Source of the DNA: Rhynochetos jubatus
Lineage: Eukaryota > Chordata > Aves > Eurypygiformes > Rhynochetidae
DNA: 64,000 bases
Reading direction: 5' to 3'
Assembly (NCBI GenBank): GCA_027574665.1
Contig: CM050673.1
Location: 7,177,420 to 7,241,419, forward strand
Shown here: piece by piece, positions 33,638 to 46,700 of the stretch
Layout: every line of letters begins with the position of its first letter
Position numbering within the stretch: position 1 is the stretch's first letter
Program-made: the position numbers and the translations under genes
The notes under the pieces: generated by a model
What the model saw: the letters and a program-made list of their open reading frames with translations, nothing else
What the model was told of the DNA's origin: nothing
Databases searched by the model: none

Positions 33638-36600
33638 GGTTTGGTTTTCTGGTTTGATGGCTCAGAGTTCAAGGGAAATCTCCTCCTCGCCTCTCTCCAC
33701 CAGGCACCTCAGACCCCTTCTTCAATCCAGCGTCTCAAGCAGAAGAATCTAAGGAATGCAGAGAGAGGAGTGGTTACACAGGCATGCCCAGGGCAGGAGC
33801 AGACTGCAGCGGAAAAGTCTATAAAAATGGGGATTTGGAGTGCAAAGCTGGAATTCAGCTCATAAGAAAACAAGTTATCCTGTATTGCTTTTCCACCCCC
33901 TTCCAGCCTCCGCTCCCGGTGCCACAGCATATCTGGGCAAGTGCGAGGAGTCCTTTGCGATAGCTTTTCAGGATTCAAAGGCCTCAAAACTACATTCCGC
34001 TCTATGTGCGCAGCACTTGTCTCCTTGGTCAAGGATGAAGTACCACTAACAGCTTTTGCATGGGACCCCGACCCTCGGAAACCGTCCGGAGGGGCAACGG
34101 TAGGCAGCGAGCCCAGAGCCGCACCGGGTAGACTCGCAGTGGGCCAGAGACGAGCAGCCTGCCAGAGCTGCGAGGGGGTGTATGCGAGGGGGTGTATGTG
34201 TAATCTGAGGGGCTGTTTTGCTGGCACGATGCGAGCTGAGCCCTGGAAGCCTGCGTACGCGGCTGCTCTCTCAGTCAAGGCGCTGCTCTAGGAATCCGAT
34301 CGCTATTCAATCCTCAACGCTCCCTGGCTTCGCTTTAAAGCATTTTCTAACCTGCCATTCAGAAAAGCCCAGGGCAGAAGCGGGTTTCCTTTGGGGAGTG
34401 CTGGGAACAAGGTCTCTGGACAGTGTTTGGAGATGGGGGAGTCCAACTGCATCAGCAAACCAGTGGGGTCCCACTGGCTCCTGCTCTCCCTCCTGCTTGT
34501 CTGCATGTTGGCACGGGGCAGCTGCCGTTCAGCAAAACTTGCTGCCACCAAACACACCGAGGGAACCGCACTCATTTGTCTCAGGATGAGGGAAGTAAGC
34601 CTGTCCCACTCTGTACCCACCCTGGCAGCCAAAAACCCAACATCTCGGTGCTTGGGGACATGAAAGCCAAGCACAGTCCCCACGCCCCTACCGCGCCGGC
34701 TGCGCGGGAACGTGCTCGTCCTCTCTGGTTCTGAGGGATAGCAGCGCTGGTGGGGACCACGGGATATCCAGAGAGTTGGAGCCAAGGTTCATGGACAGGA
34801 ACTAATCCTCCAGCTCAGGGCTCCCTCCTCCACATCCTGCGTGGATCTGGTGTGTAAGACAAGCACACAATGAGCTACGCTTGTTAAAATATTTGTCCTT
34901 TCCTGCATCAGCCTTGAGCCACTGACTTATTTGCTCAGCTATCTCAGATTGATTAACTATGGAGTCACAGGATTAAGACAGAGACACGTTGCTCTCGGGC
35001 AGGCAGTCTGTAGCTCCCCGTGGGCGAGGGCAGGAGTGCCGGGCTGGCACGGTACGTCATGTCTGGTAAGCGGTGACTAACTGCCGAGCTGCACGTTGAG
35101 AGCTCTTACGGAGGTGGCTCAAAACAGGCCGGCTTTGCCCCTGACGCATTATATAACCCCGAAGAAGCCTCTCCTCTCGCCAGAGAGGTACCCAGAATAG
35201 CACAGACTCATGAAGATTAGCGAGTTAGAAGCAAAACATTGCTGCTGTCTGCTGCCGCTCGCAGCACATGGCACTCGGCGCAGCCATGGATCATGAGTCA
35301 CTCTGCTTAAGGCTCTCATATGGCTCAGAGAGGTTTTTAAGGACTGCAGAGGTGAATAAATAGTTCAAACCCATATAGCTTCCTCCCAGCCTGGACCCCA
35401 CTGTGTCTCCTGAGCTTCCGAGAGATTTTATTTACAGGACTGGCAGGCTGGTCCCTAGGAAAGGCTCAGGAGCACGGATGTGTCCTGTACCAAGACCTGT
35501 GCTGCAGAAGGGAAACACTTCTGCTGTGCCTTTAGTTGCAAATTGGACGGGCACACGGTAGCTCTGGGCTGTAATGAACCCATCAGGACCACAGACAGAC
35601 ACACAGCCCCAGCTGCACCTCCAAGCTCTGCAAGCCAGGCCTGTCCCAGCCCTGGTGGGAGATGGACAGAGTCCAGAGCAGGTTATCCCTACAGCTGTAA
35701 AGGGATCAATCAGAACATGGGTGGGAAGAGCTGGACCTCAGGGCAGCTGCTCCCCAGGCTCAGGCAGGCGAGACACACAAGCTGAGTGTGGTGGGGTCTC
35801 TTCTGTGAGCCTGCGGTGCCTCCCCAGCTGGCCGTGCCACGGCCAGCAGCCATGCTGTGACCCAAAGATCAGGGGATGGGGGAGTGGGCTGGGACCCAAG
35901 TTCCCCCTTCCCACCACTCAGAGCCCGCAGAGCTCACGTTGCCTCCGATCCGGTCCCAGCATAGCCGGTCGGATCTCAGGTAAGGAGTCTGCTCACTTCT
36001 GGTTTCTTGCCCTGGAGCACGTATGTGCCATGCCGCCGCAGGCACTGCCGTGAGAAGTGCAGCACCATACGAGGCTTGGAGGGAACATTTGTTAAATATA
36101 AAAAGAAGAGTCATTCCAGGTCAAAAACACAAGCTAGATGGAGTGAAAATTGGATTCTCCCCTGGGGAGAAGAACTGCCTGGCTCCAGTCAGTGTCCGCA
36201 AGACAAGGCTGGTTTTAATTTAAGTAGGTACAGAAATAACGTGCAGTATGCATGAACCAGGGCTGTCAGGGGGTTCCAGGAGCATGCACGCAACAGCTTC
36301 CCTCCTCTCTTGTACTCCTGCCCTGAGTTTTTGATCTTCCTCATGCCTGATGCTGCCAGAATTAGACTCCAAACCTCATTTCTCCTCCCTTCCCTTCTCT
36401 GTTAAAGCGAGAGGTCTCCCAGGCTCCTGACACCAATGTCGAGCCTCGGCTGCAGGCTCTTCGGCTCCAGGGAACGAAGGGCTCGGGTGAAGAGGCTAAT
36501 CACAAGGTGGCTGTTGGCCACCAGTGTGGTGCAGCTGGGAGAAAGGCAAACGCTGCCCACAGACATCAGGACATCCCAAGAGCAACCAGGAATAGCAGCG

Positions 36601-39600
36601 CCCTCGAGCACAGCCCCGGCGAAGGCTGGGCAGGGTCCCGCTGAGCCCCTGCCCCAGGGAGCGGAGCTGAGCACGGAGCTTGAGGACCAGGAGGGCAGGC
36701 AGGGAGCCCATATGGCACCTCGTGCGATGCCCTTCACTCCAGCAGCGGAAGCATCGCAGCCCTGGCAGGGGGAATGCTGGCGCTGGAGGTGTGCCTTACC
36801 GGGCTCGGCTCGCTGGCTTAACCCACTCTGAGGATTTACTGGCGGTACAGAAGCGCTGGGGGAAGGAGCTAAGCTGTTGTTTAAGCTAGGACGAGGCTAG
36901 CACGAGAAGACATGGAAATAAGCTGCCCACAAACATATCTAGGCTGGCAATGACAGAGTTTCTACTTCTGGAAACAGACTGGGGAACAGAATTCCCCCTA
37001 AGGTGAAGGGGACAAGTCACAGTTTTGGATGCAGACGCACTTACAAAACATGTCTGTGATGCAGCAGCCTGCTGCACCAAGGGAGCTGGGTGGGTGAGGC
37101 TGGAGTTGCAGTTCAGATCAGTAACCCCAGTCCTCACTTCCAGCCCAGTTTGGCACGAAAGGAGCTGGGCTCAGGGTGCCGGGGCTGGAGCACTCTCACA
37201 GCTGCGGGGCACCCAGGCGGGAGGTAGGGTGCTGGGTGCCTCCTGGGCGGTGGCAGAAGCAGGGCGCCCTTGGGCTAGGGCTGCACCAGGCACACCCCGG
37301 CTGTGAGATAACTGCCTGTACACCCTTCCCAAAGCCGCCGGGCTCAGCCAGGCTGCCACGGCCACGTGCACCGACCCTGTGGATCCCACACAGAGGAGAG
37401 ACCCTGCCTTGCTTCCTGGCCACAGCGAGCTTGGTGTGGACCCCCAGCTCCACCTCTGCTGGTGATTGTGCTGGGCCTCCCCCCTTCATTGGATCTGGCA
37501 CTGCTGGAGCCGCTGCTGCTTCTCCTGGCAGCTGTGCGCGCAGAGTCCTGGGTGTCCCTGCAATGTTATCCGAGCCAGGACACTGGCTTGTTCCCAGTCT
37601 GCGCAGAGCCCCCAAAACAGCAAAGCCAGCTGCCAAGCCCGGGTTGTTTTTCCTTGCAACGTGAGCCCTGGGAGCCTCCCGATGACAAGCGTGTTACACA
37701 TCCCCTCATCAGGAAGATCAGAAGGAGCTGCTGGGACACCCAGGATTTGCAAAGCTCATTACACCCATCTTAATCACTGCGAGGGTTGCGGGGTGACTTG
37801 CCCAGATTAGCAGGGTGTGCTGATGAGGTTGAGGGAAAAGATTGCCATGGTTATGGCTATGTTTTGCCTGCGGAACAGAGAGCGCAGCGCTATCACATGG
37901 CAAATATTAATATACCTCCAGCTCTGGGGGGGGTCCAGCACCTGGGGCGTGAGGCAGCTGGTGCCTGTGGAGGGGGAGAAAGGGGCGACTGTCAGACCAA
38001 GCCACTCTCTCCTCCTTGCTCAAATGAGAACAATTAGAATGTTCGGCTGCAAAAAAAGTCATGGTGAAATCGGAGGCGGCATCGCTAACCTGGGGCGTTT
38101 GATCAGGCCTCCCCCGTGATGGGGCAGCATCTGTGACCGTTGCCAAAGGGGGACTTTATGCTGGGGCGCTGAGCAGCACGCCAACGCAACCCAGCAGCAG
38201 AAGCCACCCTCCCCCCCCGCGACCCCCCTGCATCGCTTGTTTAGCAACATTTTGGACTTCTGAAAGGGTCTCCAGGGTTTTGCAGGAGGAGGGTAATTTG
38301 TTATGTCGAAATTGCTACTCAAATAACCCCCACTCCCACTGCCGTGCTCCCTTTTCCCCTCCCAGGATGGCTCCTTTGGCTTTCTGGGTGTGAGGGGAGC
38401 AGCAGCCCCTGGTCCCCAGTTTCCCAGGGGGGTCCCAGTACAGCCGTGAGTGTTTTCCCTCCAGCTCTTCGCCGGGCAAGCGGTGGGCGTGGGAAGCTCA
38501 GGGAGGGAGCAGCAAGGGGAGCATCTTTGGAAGAGGGTGTCTGTCCAAAAATAGACTGAATTAGCTAATCCTAGGAATGTTTGAGATCAGTTACAGGAAT
38601 GTGAGACTTTCTAGACACACTAACAAGCTCCTCGGAGCACCAGCCTGGATTTTTCCTCTGTCTCACCTCCATCCCCTTGGGACTGCACTAGGCACAGTTA
38701 TCACAAAGGAAGCTGCAGCATGGAAGAGGCTGTTTCCCTGCATTCCAGGGGTACCAGAGGAAGGGAAAGGACGGGAGCTGCTGCCCAGATGGCTCTGCAG
38801 ACCCAAAGTGTTTCAGAAGGACGCTGCACATCTGCACTCACGTCCCTTGAGTGTACAGCACTGCACCCCAGGGCTTGAAACCTTGTTAAGTAGCAGACGA
38901 TGCTCTTCTCTGGGGTCCAAGGGACAAACGACACAAGGTGGGACTAGATACCCCTCCTCAGACCTCCACCTTCCTGCCAACACAGGCAGCAAACCTGCAG
39001 CGCTTGCCTACAGAGCCTGCACACACCCACCCCAATGCTCTGCTCTGATGCACGACGGAGCCTCAGGACCTTGATTTTGGTTTCGCAGCATCTCCTGACA
39101 CTGACCCGAGTTACAATGCTTTGAACTCGCTGCCTGTCAGCGGCTCAAGACAGCCCAGCAGTACCAAATAACCTTGAGTAATGCACAGTCAGCTCATTTT
39201 CCTCCCCAGCCCGACACAAACCATCGCCTTCAGCTAGTCACACTTCTCGCTACCACGTGGCGTTTTTATTGCCTTGAACTCTCAGCGCTTCACCACACCA
39301 AAAAGCAGGGTGCGCACACACAGACCATCGCAGCCTCGTTTCTACAGCCTGAATTCCCTTCAGGCAGAGTGGCCAAAGCATCTCACACCACCTGTACAGA
39401 TGCACAGTTACCAAACATCCCTGGAAGCCTTAAATAAGCTTCAAACTCCAGTTGAATAAGAAAGTTAATTGCCAATAAAATAAACCCCATAGACTTCTGA
39501 GAAAAGTCCCAACCCTTAGCCTGAGCAATAAGCATAATCCCATGCCGTTTCTCGCAGAACATCCAGCAGCCTCCCCCACCCAGGGTAAACACCACTTGGT

Positions 39601-40249
39601 CTCTCTGCCAGCCAGCAGTATTGTTCAGGCAGGATCAACCATGTCTCGGCTTATTTGAGATCTCTGCAGCAGAATTCCTCCCAAGGCACAGGAATAATCA
39701 CCAGCTAAAGGCAAAGCACCAGCAGAAGAAAGAGAAGTGATGGAAGAAGCAAAGTGATACAAACTGCAAATAGTATTAGCACAGAGGATTGAAGGGAAAA
39801 TGACTTGAGAAAGATGCAGGAAAGGCAGAAATGGCCCTTGAAATCAGCACTCAGCAGGTACCTGAGCTGCAGCCGCTCACCCACGCTCCTGCAACACCTC
39901 CAACAGCACCTTGAGCTCATAAAACCAGCACAAGGGTGAGTCTGGGCAAGGACTCTGTCCTCTGGGAGCCTTGGATTTAAGAGGAACCCAGTCCCTCCCA
40001 CCTGGGCTGAGCTTTTTCGCAGGGTGCAGCCCTGCTAAGGCCAGGTGTGATGCAAGAGGGAAGACCCAGGCGCTGGGATATAGCCTGGAGCAGAGCTGGC
40101 GAGGGACTAGGCTGCCTCCGAAGCACACTGGCACGGAAGGGCTGGAGAGAGGGAGCTGCTCAGGATGATGACTTTCAGCTGGTGCAGGGCAAGGTAACTG
40201 CACGCAGCAGCTGGGGATTCAATGCCACAGCTGCTGGGGGCCAGGGCTG
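33638..40249. other. Intergenic / possible TNS4 5' region
   Basis: No coding exon supported on either strand. The TNS4 promoter and 5'UTR exon should lie here. A region around 37700-37830 is faintly MIR-like. Nothing else recognised. Confidence 0.5.
35149..35156. promoter_or_regulatory. Palindromic TATA-like element upstream of TNS4
   Basis: TTATATAA within CTGACGCATTATATAACCCC, flanked by a TGACGCA half-site. A possible promoter element 1.5 kb before the TNS4 start codon; being palindromic it does not set direction. Weak. Confidence 0.25.
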
Positions 40250-40735
40250 AGCTCTGCCCTGCAATCCCACATGGCTCAGCAGGAGCCAAACCAGTCCTCA
40301 GCCATGGCAAGGGTCCCCTCAACCCCACACGGCTCAGCAGGAGCCCCAGACCAGCCCTCAGCCATGGCAAGGGTCCCCTCAACCCCACACGGCTCAGCAG
40401 GAGCCCCAGACCAGCCCTCAGCCATGGCAAGGGTCCCCTCAACCCCACACGGCTCAGCAGGAGCCCCAGACCAGCCCTCAGCCATGGCAAAGGCCCCCTC
40501 AATCCCACACGGCCCAGCAGGAGCCCCAACCAGCCCTCAGCCATGGCAAGGGCCCCCTCAATCCCACACGGCCCAGCAGGAGCCCCAACCAGCCCTCAGC
40601 CATGGCAAGGGCCCCCTCAATCCCACACGGCCCAGCAGGAGCCCCAACCAGCCCTCAGCCATGGCAAGGGCCTCCTCAATCCCACATGGCCCAGCAGGAG
40701 CCCCAACCAGCCCTCAGCCATGGCAAGGGCCTCCT
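40250..40735. repeat. 60/59-bp minisatellite, 8 copies
   Basis: Eight units contain CAGCAGGAGCCCC, CAGCCCTCAGCCATGGCAAG and a CCCTCAA-CCCCACACGG end. The first units are 60 bp, later ones 59 bp after loss of one base (GCCCCAGACC to GCCCCAACC). Open frames over the array on both strands are repeat artefacts. Confidence 0.95.
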
Positions 40736-43700
40736 CGCAGCTCGCCAAGGGAGAACAGACAGGATCCGTGCTTCAGCCTCGCTCTCCAAACCTTGGCTGT
40801 GAAAATACATGGAAGAGGGAACAAAAAGTTCCCGACTCTCCAGCTGGAGCATCAGAATTGTGCTCCCCCTCTGCTCCTCTCCAGAGGTACCTGTGCTCCC
40901 TGGGGCAGAGGGCACCCCCAGAGCTCTGCTGATGGAAGGAGCAGTTTAAGAGGTCACAGCCTGGCCCTTTGGCCCTGCCTCGGTAACGGAGGTGCTGCCC
41001 AACGCGGGCGGTTGGTTGGGTTTGGTGCGAAGCGAAGGAATGATCTCCCAACGCGTCTGGCTAAAGGGCGATTCTAGAATCCCAAGGCTGCTCTGGCCTG
41101 ATCTAAAAAAAGACCCAGGTCTGCCCACACCCTCAGCACAATTATCTGACCGGTCTGTTGCAGGGAGAAGATTAAAAGCCATATTTGAAGACAACTGTGT
41201 CTCTAACTTGTGTTTGCAGTGTCCAGCCCAGAGCAGCCAGGCCCGGCTGCTGCATTTACCGTTCCTGCAGTGAGAACGGATGAGAATAAATAATCCCCAA
41301 ACATCTTCTTGGACTGCTGTACGTTTTGGCTCTAGGGTTTCTTCCAGATTCAGTGGGCAGAGAGCCACGCAGCAACCTTTAAAATCCTATATCTGAAATA
41401 CCCTTTTTTAAGGGAACTGCCTATTCTGCTGCCCATAAATGCTTTTGGCTTACCGCGACATTGCCACACCGCTAAGGGACGCTTTGAAATGTCCGATTTT
41501 ATCAGGAAACACGCCATATAAACTCCCTTCCTTTAAATTCCTTCATCTCACTTTACAATCTTTCCAACGTTTTATTCATTATCAGCGGTTGTTTTTTCCC
41601 TTTCCTTACATCCCTGGGTAAACAGTGTTTCACGCTGCCAGCACAGCCCCTGTCCTCCCCTAACGGAAGATTGCCGTGGGGAGGGATGTCCCGTCAGCTT
41701 CCCTTTTGCCTGGCTGGTATAATTCACCGTTGATGAGGTGCTCGACAGGCAGCGTTTATAACCAGGAGGACATTCAGTATCACTGTTACTGCCCGCACTT
41801 CACCAGCGTGAGACTCCAGCTGGAGGGAGCAGACAGGGGGGACGCTGGGGGAACCACGATCTGCGATAGGTCCCTCGAGCTCAGCATCTTGTCTCTCGCA
41901 GGATGCTCGGGCAGTTTCAGAGGATTGTGCTCCTCGCAGCAGCTACAGACAGTGCAGGAAGGGAAAGCACCAGGGCTGTGGGGGGAAAGGAAGGGTTTGG
42001 CAGTAGCAAAAGGTGCCTTTACGCTCTGGTCCCCTTGTTTTCAGCATGCACTCAGAGCCCACCCAGCCCTGACGATGTTCCATGGGGTTTGCAACCCTGG
42101 TAAGCTCAAACCGCTGTCAGCAGGATAAAATGTGTTGTTTGGGGCCAAGCACCTCCTTCGGAAAAACGGCACACGGTGTGCACATCCCAGAGCAACAGCC
42201 CTGTCCCCCAGCCCCAGCCCGCTCTTGGCTCCTGCCTCTTTGAAAGAAAGGGATGACCAGACCAAACCCGACTGCCGTGCTGGGCCGGCGTCCGTCGCAC
42301 TAACGCCTTCACCGACGTTCACTTGCTCAGCAACACCGAAATAAATGCAGAGCCGTTTGCTGTGCTTTAACATCCCATTTGCCCTGGGCTCGAAGAGGCC
42401 TCTCTGTCCCAAAGTGATGCAATTCTTTCTCAGCGGGTCTTGGATCGTTCCCGCTGCTGGCACTTCCCAAGCCAAAGTGAAATCCTGCGTTGCTTTTTTA
42501 ACGTTTGCTTTCAATCTGCAGCACAGACGTTCACGACTCGGTGCTTTTCCATTTGTGTTGTGTAAGGCACTGGGAGATGTCCTGGGGGGGTCAGTTGCTA
42601 TAGAAAAAGGGTTGTTTGTTGCGGCATTGTCAAGCTCGTCCCGGAATGCTGGAGCAAACCCGAGCGTGGAGATATCGCAAGACCCCTCAGAAAAAACCAC
42701 CATTCTCCTTTGGCTTTGCTGGCTCTGCAGTGAAGCCAAGATGTTGAGCAGCTCTTTTGCCAAGCCATTATATCTTCTGTGAGCTGTGTGCGTGGATGAT
42801 TAATGGGGAAAAATTAACGAGGCGGACAGAGGGCTTGTCAACACAGCAGGTATTTTGTGCTGCTCCGACGGGTCGCTCGCCGCCCCGTGTTGCAGAGGTG
42901 TGAAGCTGCTTGCACCGGGGCTCTGTTATCCCAGTTACAGCCCAGGTTGAGCTGCACTTACCCAGGATGTTTTGTATTTAAGCAGGAACGCCTGTGAGAA
43001 CCACACGCCAGTCAGTGCAGGCGTACGTACGCCGAAGTGAAACATCCCACCACGAACAAGCCTTTGCGCCGTCCCGGATTTTCCCACCCTGAAGGCCCCA
43101 GATATTATTAGCAAACAACAACATCGCTCTGTTCTCCAGCAAACAGTATATCCCTAAACTCTGTAAATACAGTCGTGCAGGTGGGTAGGAGCGTGGCAAT
43201 GCAGATCCTCCAAGGTGGAATGGAATACAGGAGGTGAGCAGCCAGTAAATGCCACTTTTATGTAAGCAGAGGGTAATCAGGAGTGGGAGATGGGCGAGGG
43301 GCTCGCACTCTGGTCACAGCTCGTAGCTGGAGATGGTTGAGGAAAACCGAAGCGGCCATAGGACCGGCTGGATGAACTCCCATCGTTGGCTGGCTGCCGG
43401 CTCGGGGCAGGATCACTGGCAAAACAAAGTCGTGCCAGCCACAGCAGGATGTGCAGGGGCTGTTTGTGGAGCAGATGGACCTTCCCAACAGAAGCAGGCT
43501 GCGAAAACAAAGAATCAATGTTTATTTCAAGAACAAGAGAGGCAGAGAGCCATATAAACGACTGGTTACTTGTTTCTGGAATCTGAGCAGAATAAACACC
43601 CAGATATCAATGAGCCGACCCAACATGAAAGAGTGTTGTCAGAGGAACAAATATTGGTTATGAATAACTCGGGACAGCTTCCCACCTGTGCAAACGCGGA

Positions 43701-46700
43701 GGGAAGGTTAAAACATCTCTCTTTGTCACCACTGTGTGGGACCGAAGGTGTGTTTCTTGTGCAGCTGGAGGGATGCCACGGAGGGGCTCTGAGGGCTGCA
43801 GGCTGGGCAGCGAGGTGGGGGAGGCCTCGGGCTGCCGTGTTCATGTCCTGGCAGAAGGGCTGGAACAAGGGACCCTCCTCCAGGTCCTTCCTCACCCTGG
43901 GAACACCCCTCGGCAGCGTCAGTGCCTGAGCAGTAAATCTGGGCAGGAAGCAGATTGCTGCTATCTTCCTCCCTCCTCCTCCCCCTCCAGCCTTCCTCCC
44001 CACTCCGGGGCCTTCAAAAATGAAGATGACATGATAAGCACCCCAATACTTACCTGAAAAAGCTGCAGAGGACTATGACCTTCTTAGGATTGATGGGACA
44101 ACTGTTACAAACAGAGCAGGTCCAGACAGCCCCCAGGAAACCTTCTGAGGGATGCCTGACCGGCTTCGTGCTTAACTGGAGCTCGACCAGGCTGCCAAGT
44201 GGCATGAGGCAGGGGAGAGGACCATGGGTACCACCCGAGGTCTGGAACCGGGTCCTGCTGCCACCTCCAAACACCCCCAGAGACACCCCATCCCCTTCTT
44301 TCGGCGTGGGAGCACGTGGGCACAGCATCTAGCACAGTTGGGCAGCACTGAACCCACAGCGTTCAACACCGGCGACGGTGTGAGCTGCCCAGTGGAGGGG
44401 ACGCGAGGACAGACAGGTGCTGGGTATACACTGGGACAGGAGGCAGCCCTTTACACCTCCACGAAACCCTGTTACTGCAGGGCTCATTTTAGCGGCCACG
44501 TGTGTGCTGCAGAGACATCACCACTTCCGAAGCCTTGGCCGGGTGAATCACCCCTTTTCTTGGAACAACACAACATTACTCAGAAGAGTGACTGACGAGG
44601 CCCTTTGGTTCCCCCGAGGGAATGTTAATCAGCCTCCTCTTACTGAAAAGGGACCTTTTGTTTTCTAGACCTTGCAGTTAGGATTTTCACAGTCTGAAAG
44701 CGCAAGCCTCCCTGGAAGCCACGCCGTGCGTGGGAGCATCAGTGAGAGTCAGAGACAGCCACGAGCCGGGCGAGGGAAAGGACCAGCACCCTCTGTCCGT
44801 ATGCTCCGCAGTGGGGGCTGGCTGGGGTGCCCCGACTCGACAGATGTGTGTGCGCAGGAGGGAATCGAAAAGCAACCGCTACGGCCCGGAGCGTGCCAGA
44901 GGCGCGGGTTGGGTTGCAGCAGAGCTCCCCGTATCTGTCGGCACATGCCGGGCGGTGCGAGGGCTTCGGCAGCCAGCGAGGGGAAAACCACTGACGTCAG
45001 TGAAATCGGATGAGGTCCTGCCGCTGCTCTGCGTGGGCAAAGCTGAGGTGGCAGCACCGGGTGGCTCCTACCAGCCTCTCCGAAGGAAGTACCTCGCTGT
45101 GGCGGTGGAACACTGAGAAAACCCCTTTTTTGGCCAGTGCTGGTACCCTGGTAGTTTACTGTGTGCCTATGAGCTGTGGACAGGCTCAAAATAAGACTGG
45201 CATCCAAGGGCTGTGCCCCAAAGAGCACTGGGGATGTTGTGCAGGTGTTGCTCAGCACATAACGGAGTCTCCTGAGCCACTGCTGCCGAGGATGCACATC
45301 TTTGATTTCTCTGAGGCTGGGGACGTGAAAGCTGGCAAAAGAGCACGACAGCTCTCTGCAGCATGCATCCGCAGCGGGCATTTTGCTCTCAACATCGCAG
45401 AAAGTTTGAGTCTGGATTCTTCTTTTCTCAACAGCAAGCCCTTTTCCTGAGGCAGCTTTTATCTGACCATTTCCAGCTAGGAAACCTCGCACGGGGAATA
45501 AACGCCTCCACGTTGCTGTGGGTGTGATGCTGGAGGAGGGCAGGTTGTGCCACGTGGTAGCACCCATCTGTCAGAAGCTGAGACATCATGGTCCAAAACT
45601 TTCCTTACAAAGGTGCATCTAGGATCCACCCCGGATACAACCGTGAACAATCCCGCATTGATGTGAGGCACTGAATGAATCACGGAATCACCCAGCTCTC
45701 CACCAGTGATGATTTCAGGCTGTGCCAAGCGGCACCATCGCTTCGCAGCAAGTCACCGCAGACTTGTGTGGGCGCTGGGGGCCACTGCTGCCGGCAGAGG
45801 CCGGGGGACCCTCAGCTGAGTTGTTTGAGGGGGTCTCGGGTAGCAGAGGATCTTCTCAGTGCCTGTGCCAGACACCTCACCCTCACTCAGCAGGGACAGC
45901 CTAGTGCAAAGGCTGACCATGGGCTAACAGAAGACCCTCCAGTCTAGGTACGGAACCATGACATCATGTTTCCAGGGGAGCAGCAATGCTCCCTCCTCTC
46001 TTGCTGTCCAGCCAAATCTCTGGGAGTCTGTTCCTCTATTCACTAGCCCCTGTGCAATGCCTCAGGCTTTGCTCCCAGCCAGCTGGAGCCAGACATGGAT
46101 GGACACCTCTAAGGAGCATGTTAGCAATCGATCAGTAGGCACTTCCACAGTCCTTTGGTACGTGACCTGCTTGGAGATGCTGCCTGAAAAAAAACCCACA
46201 CTCTGAGCCATTCCAGTAACTATCAGCGCTAAATCCCAGGGATTTTCAGAGGAGACTGTCCTGGTCACTCCCAGGCTGAGCTGCCTGGCAGCAGTTGCTC
46301 TGCCCCACTAAGCCAGAAGCAGTTTCATCAGCCCGGCGGGAGCTGCAGCACTGGGGGATGCCAGTGGAGCTTCTCACAGCAAGCTGGGTCTCTCCTGGAG
46401 GAGAAATCCCAAACATGTTTGTGTTATGTGTGCCCACAGATACAGGGGCTACTCCTCTGCAGAGCAAGATCCTAAGGAGTTTGTTCAGTGCAAAATCCCC
46501 AACCACCTAAAGGAAATTTTTCAGTTGGAATGTGAATCGCTTTGGGAAGGGGAGCACAGACCTCTCATTCTGACTGTCTGCAGAAGCCCCTTGGCATTTA
46601 GGCACAGGGCTGGATCATGGCCCTCTCAAGCGCCACCTGGTACCTGCTGTGGCATGTGGGGCACTGCCCTGTGGATAACCCACCAGTGAGCCGCGGAGCT

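Noticed and set aside
40107..41077. Repetitive frames on both strands around 40.1-41.1 kb
   Set aside because: Artefact of the 60/59-bp minisatellite.
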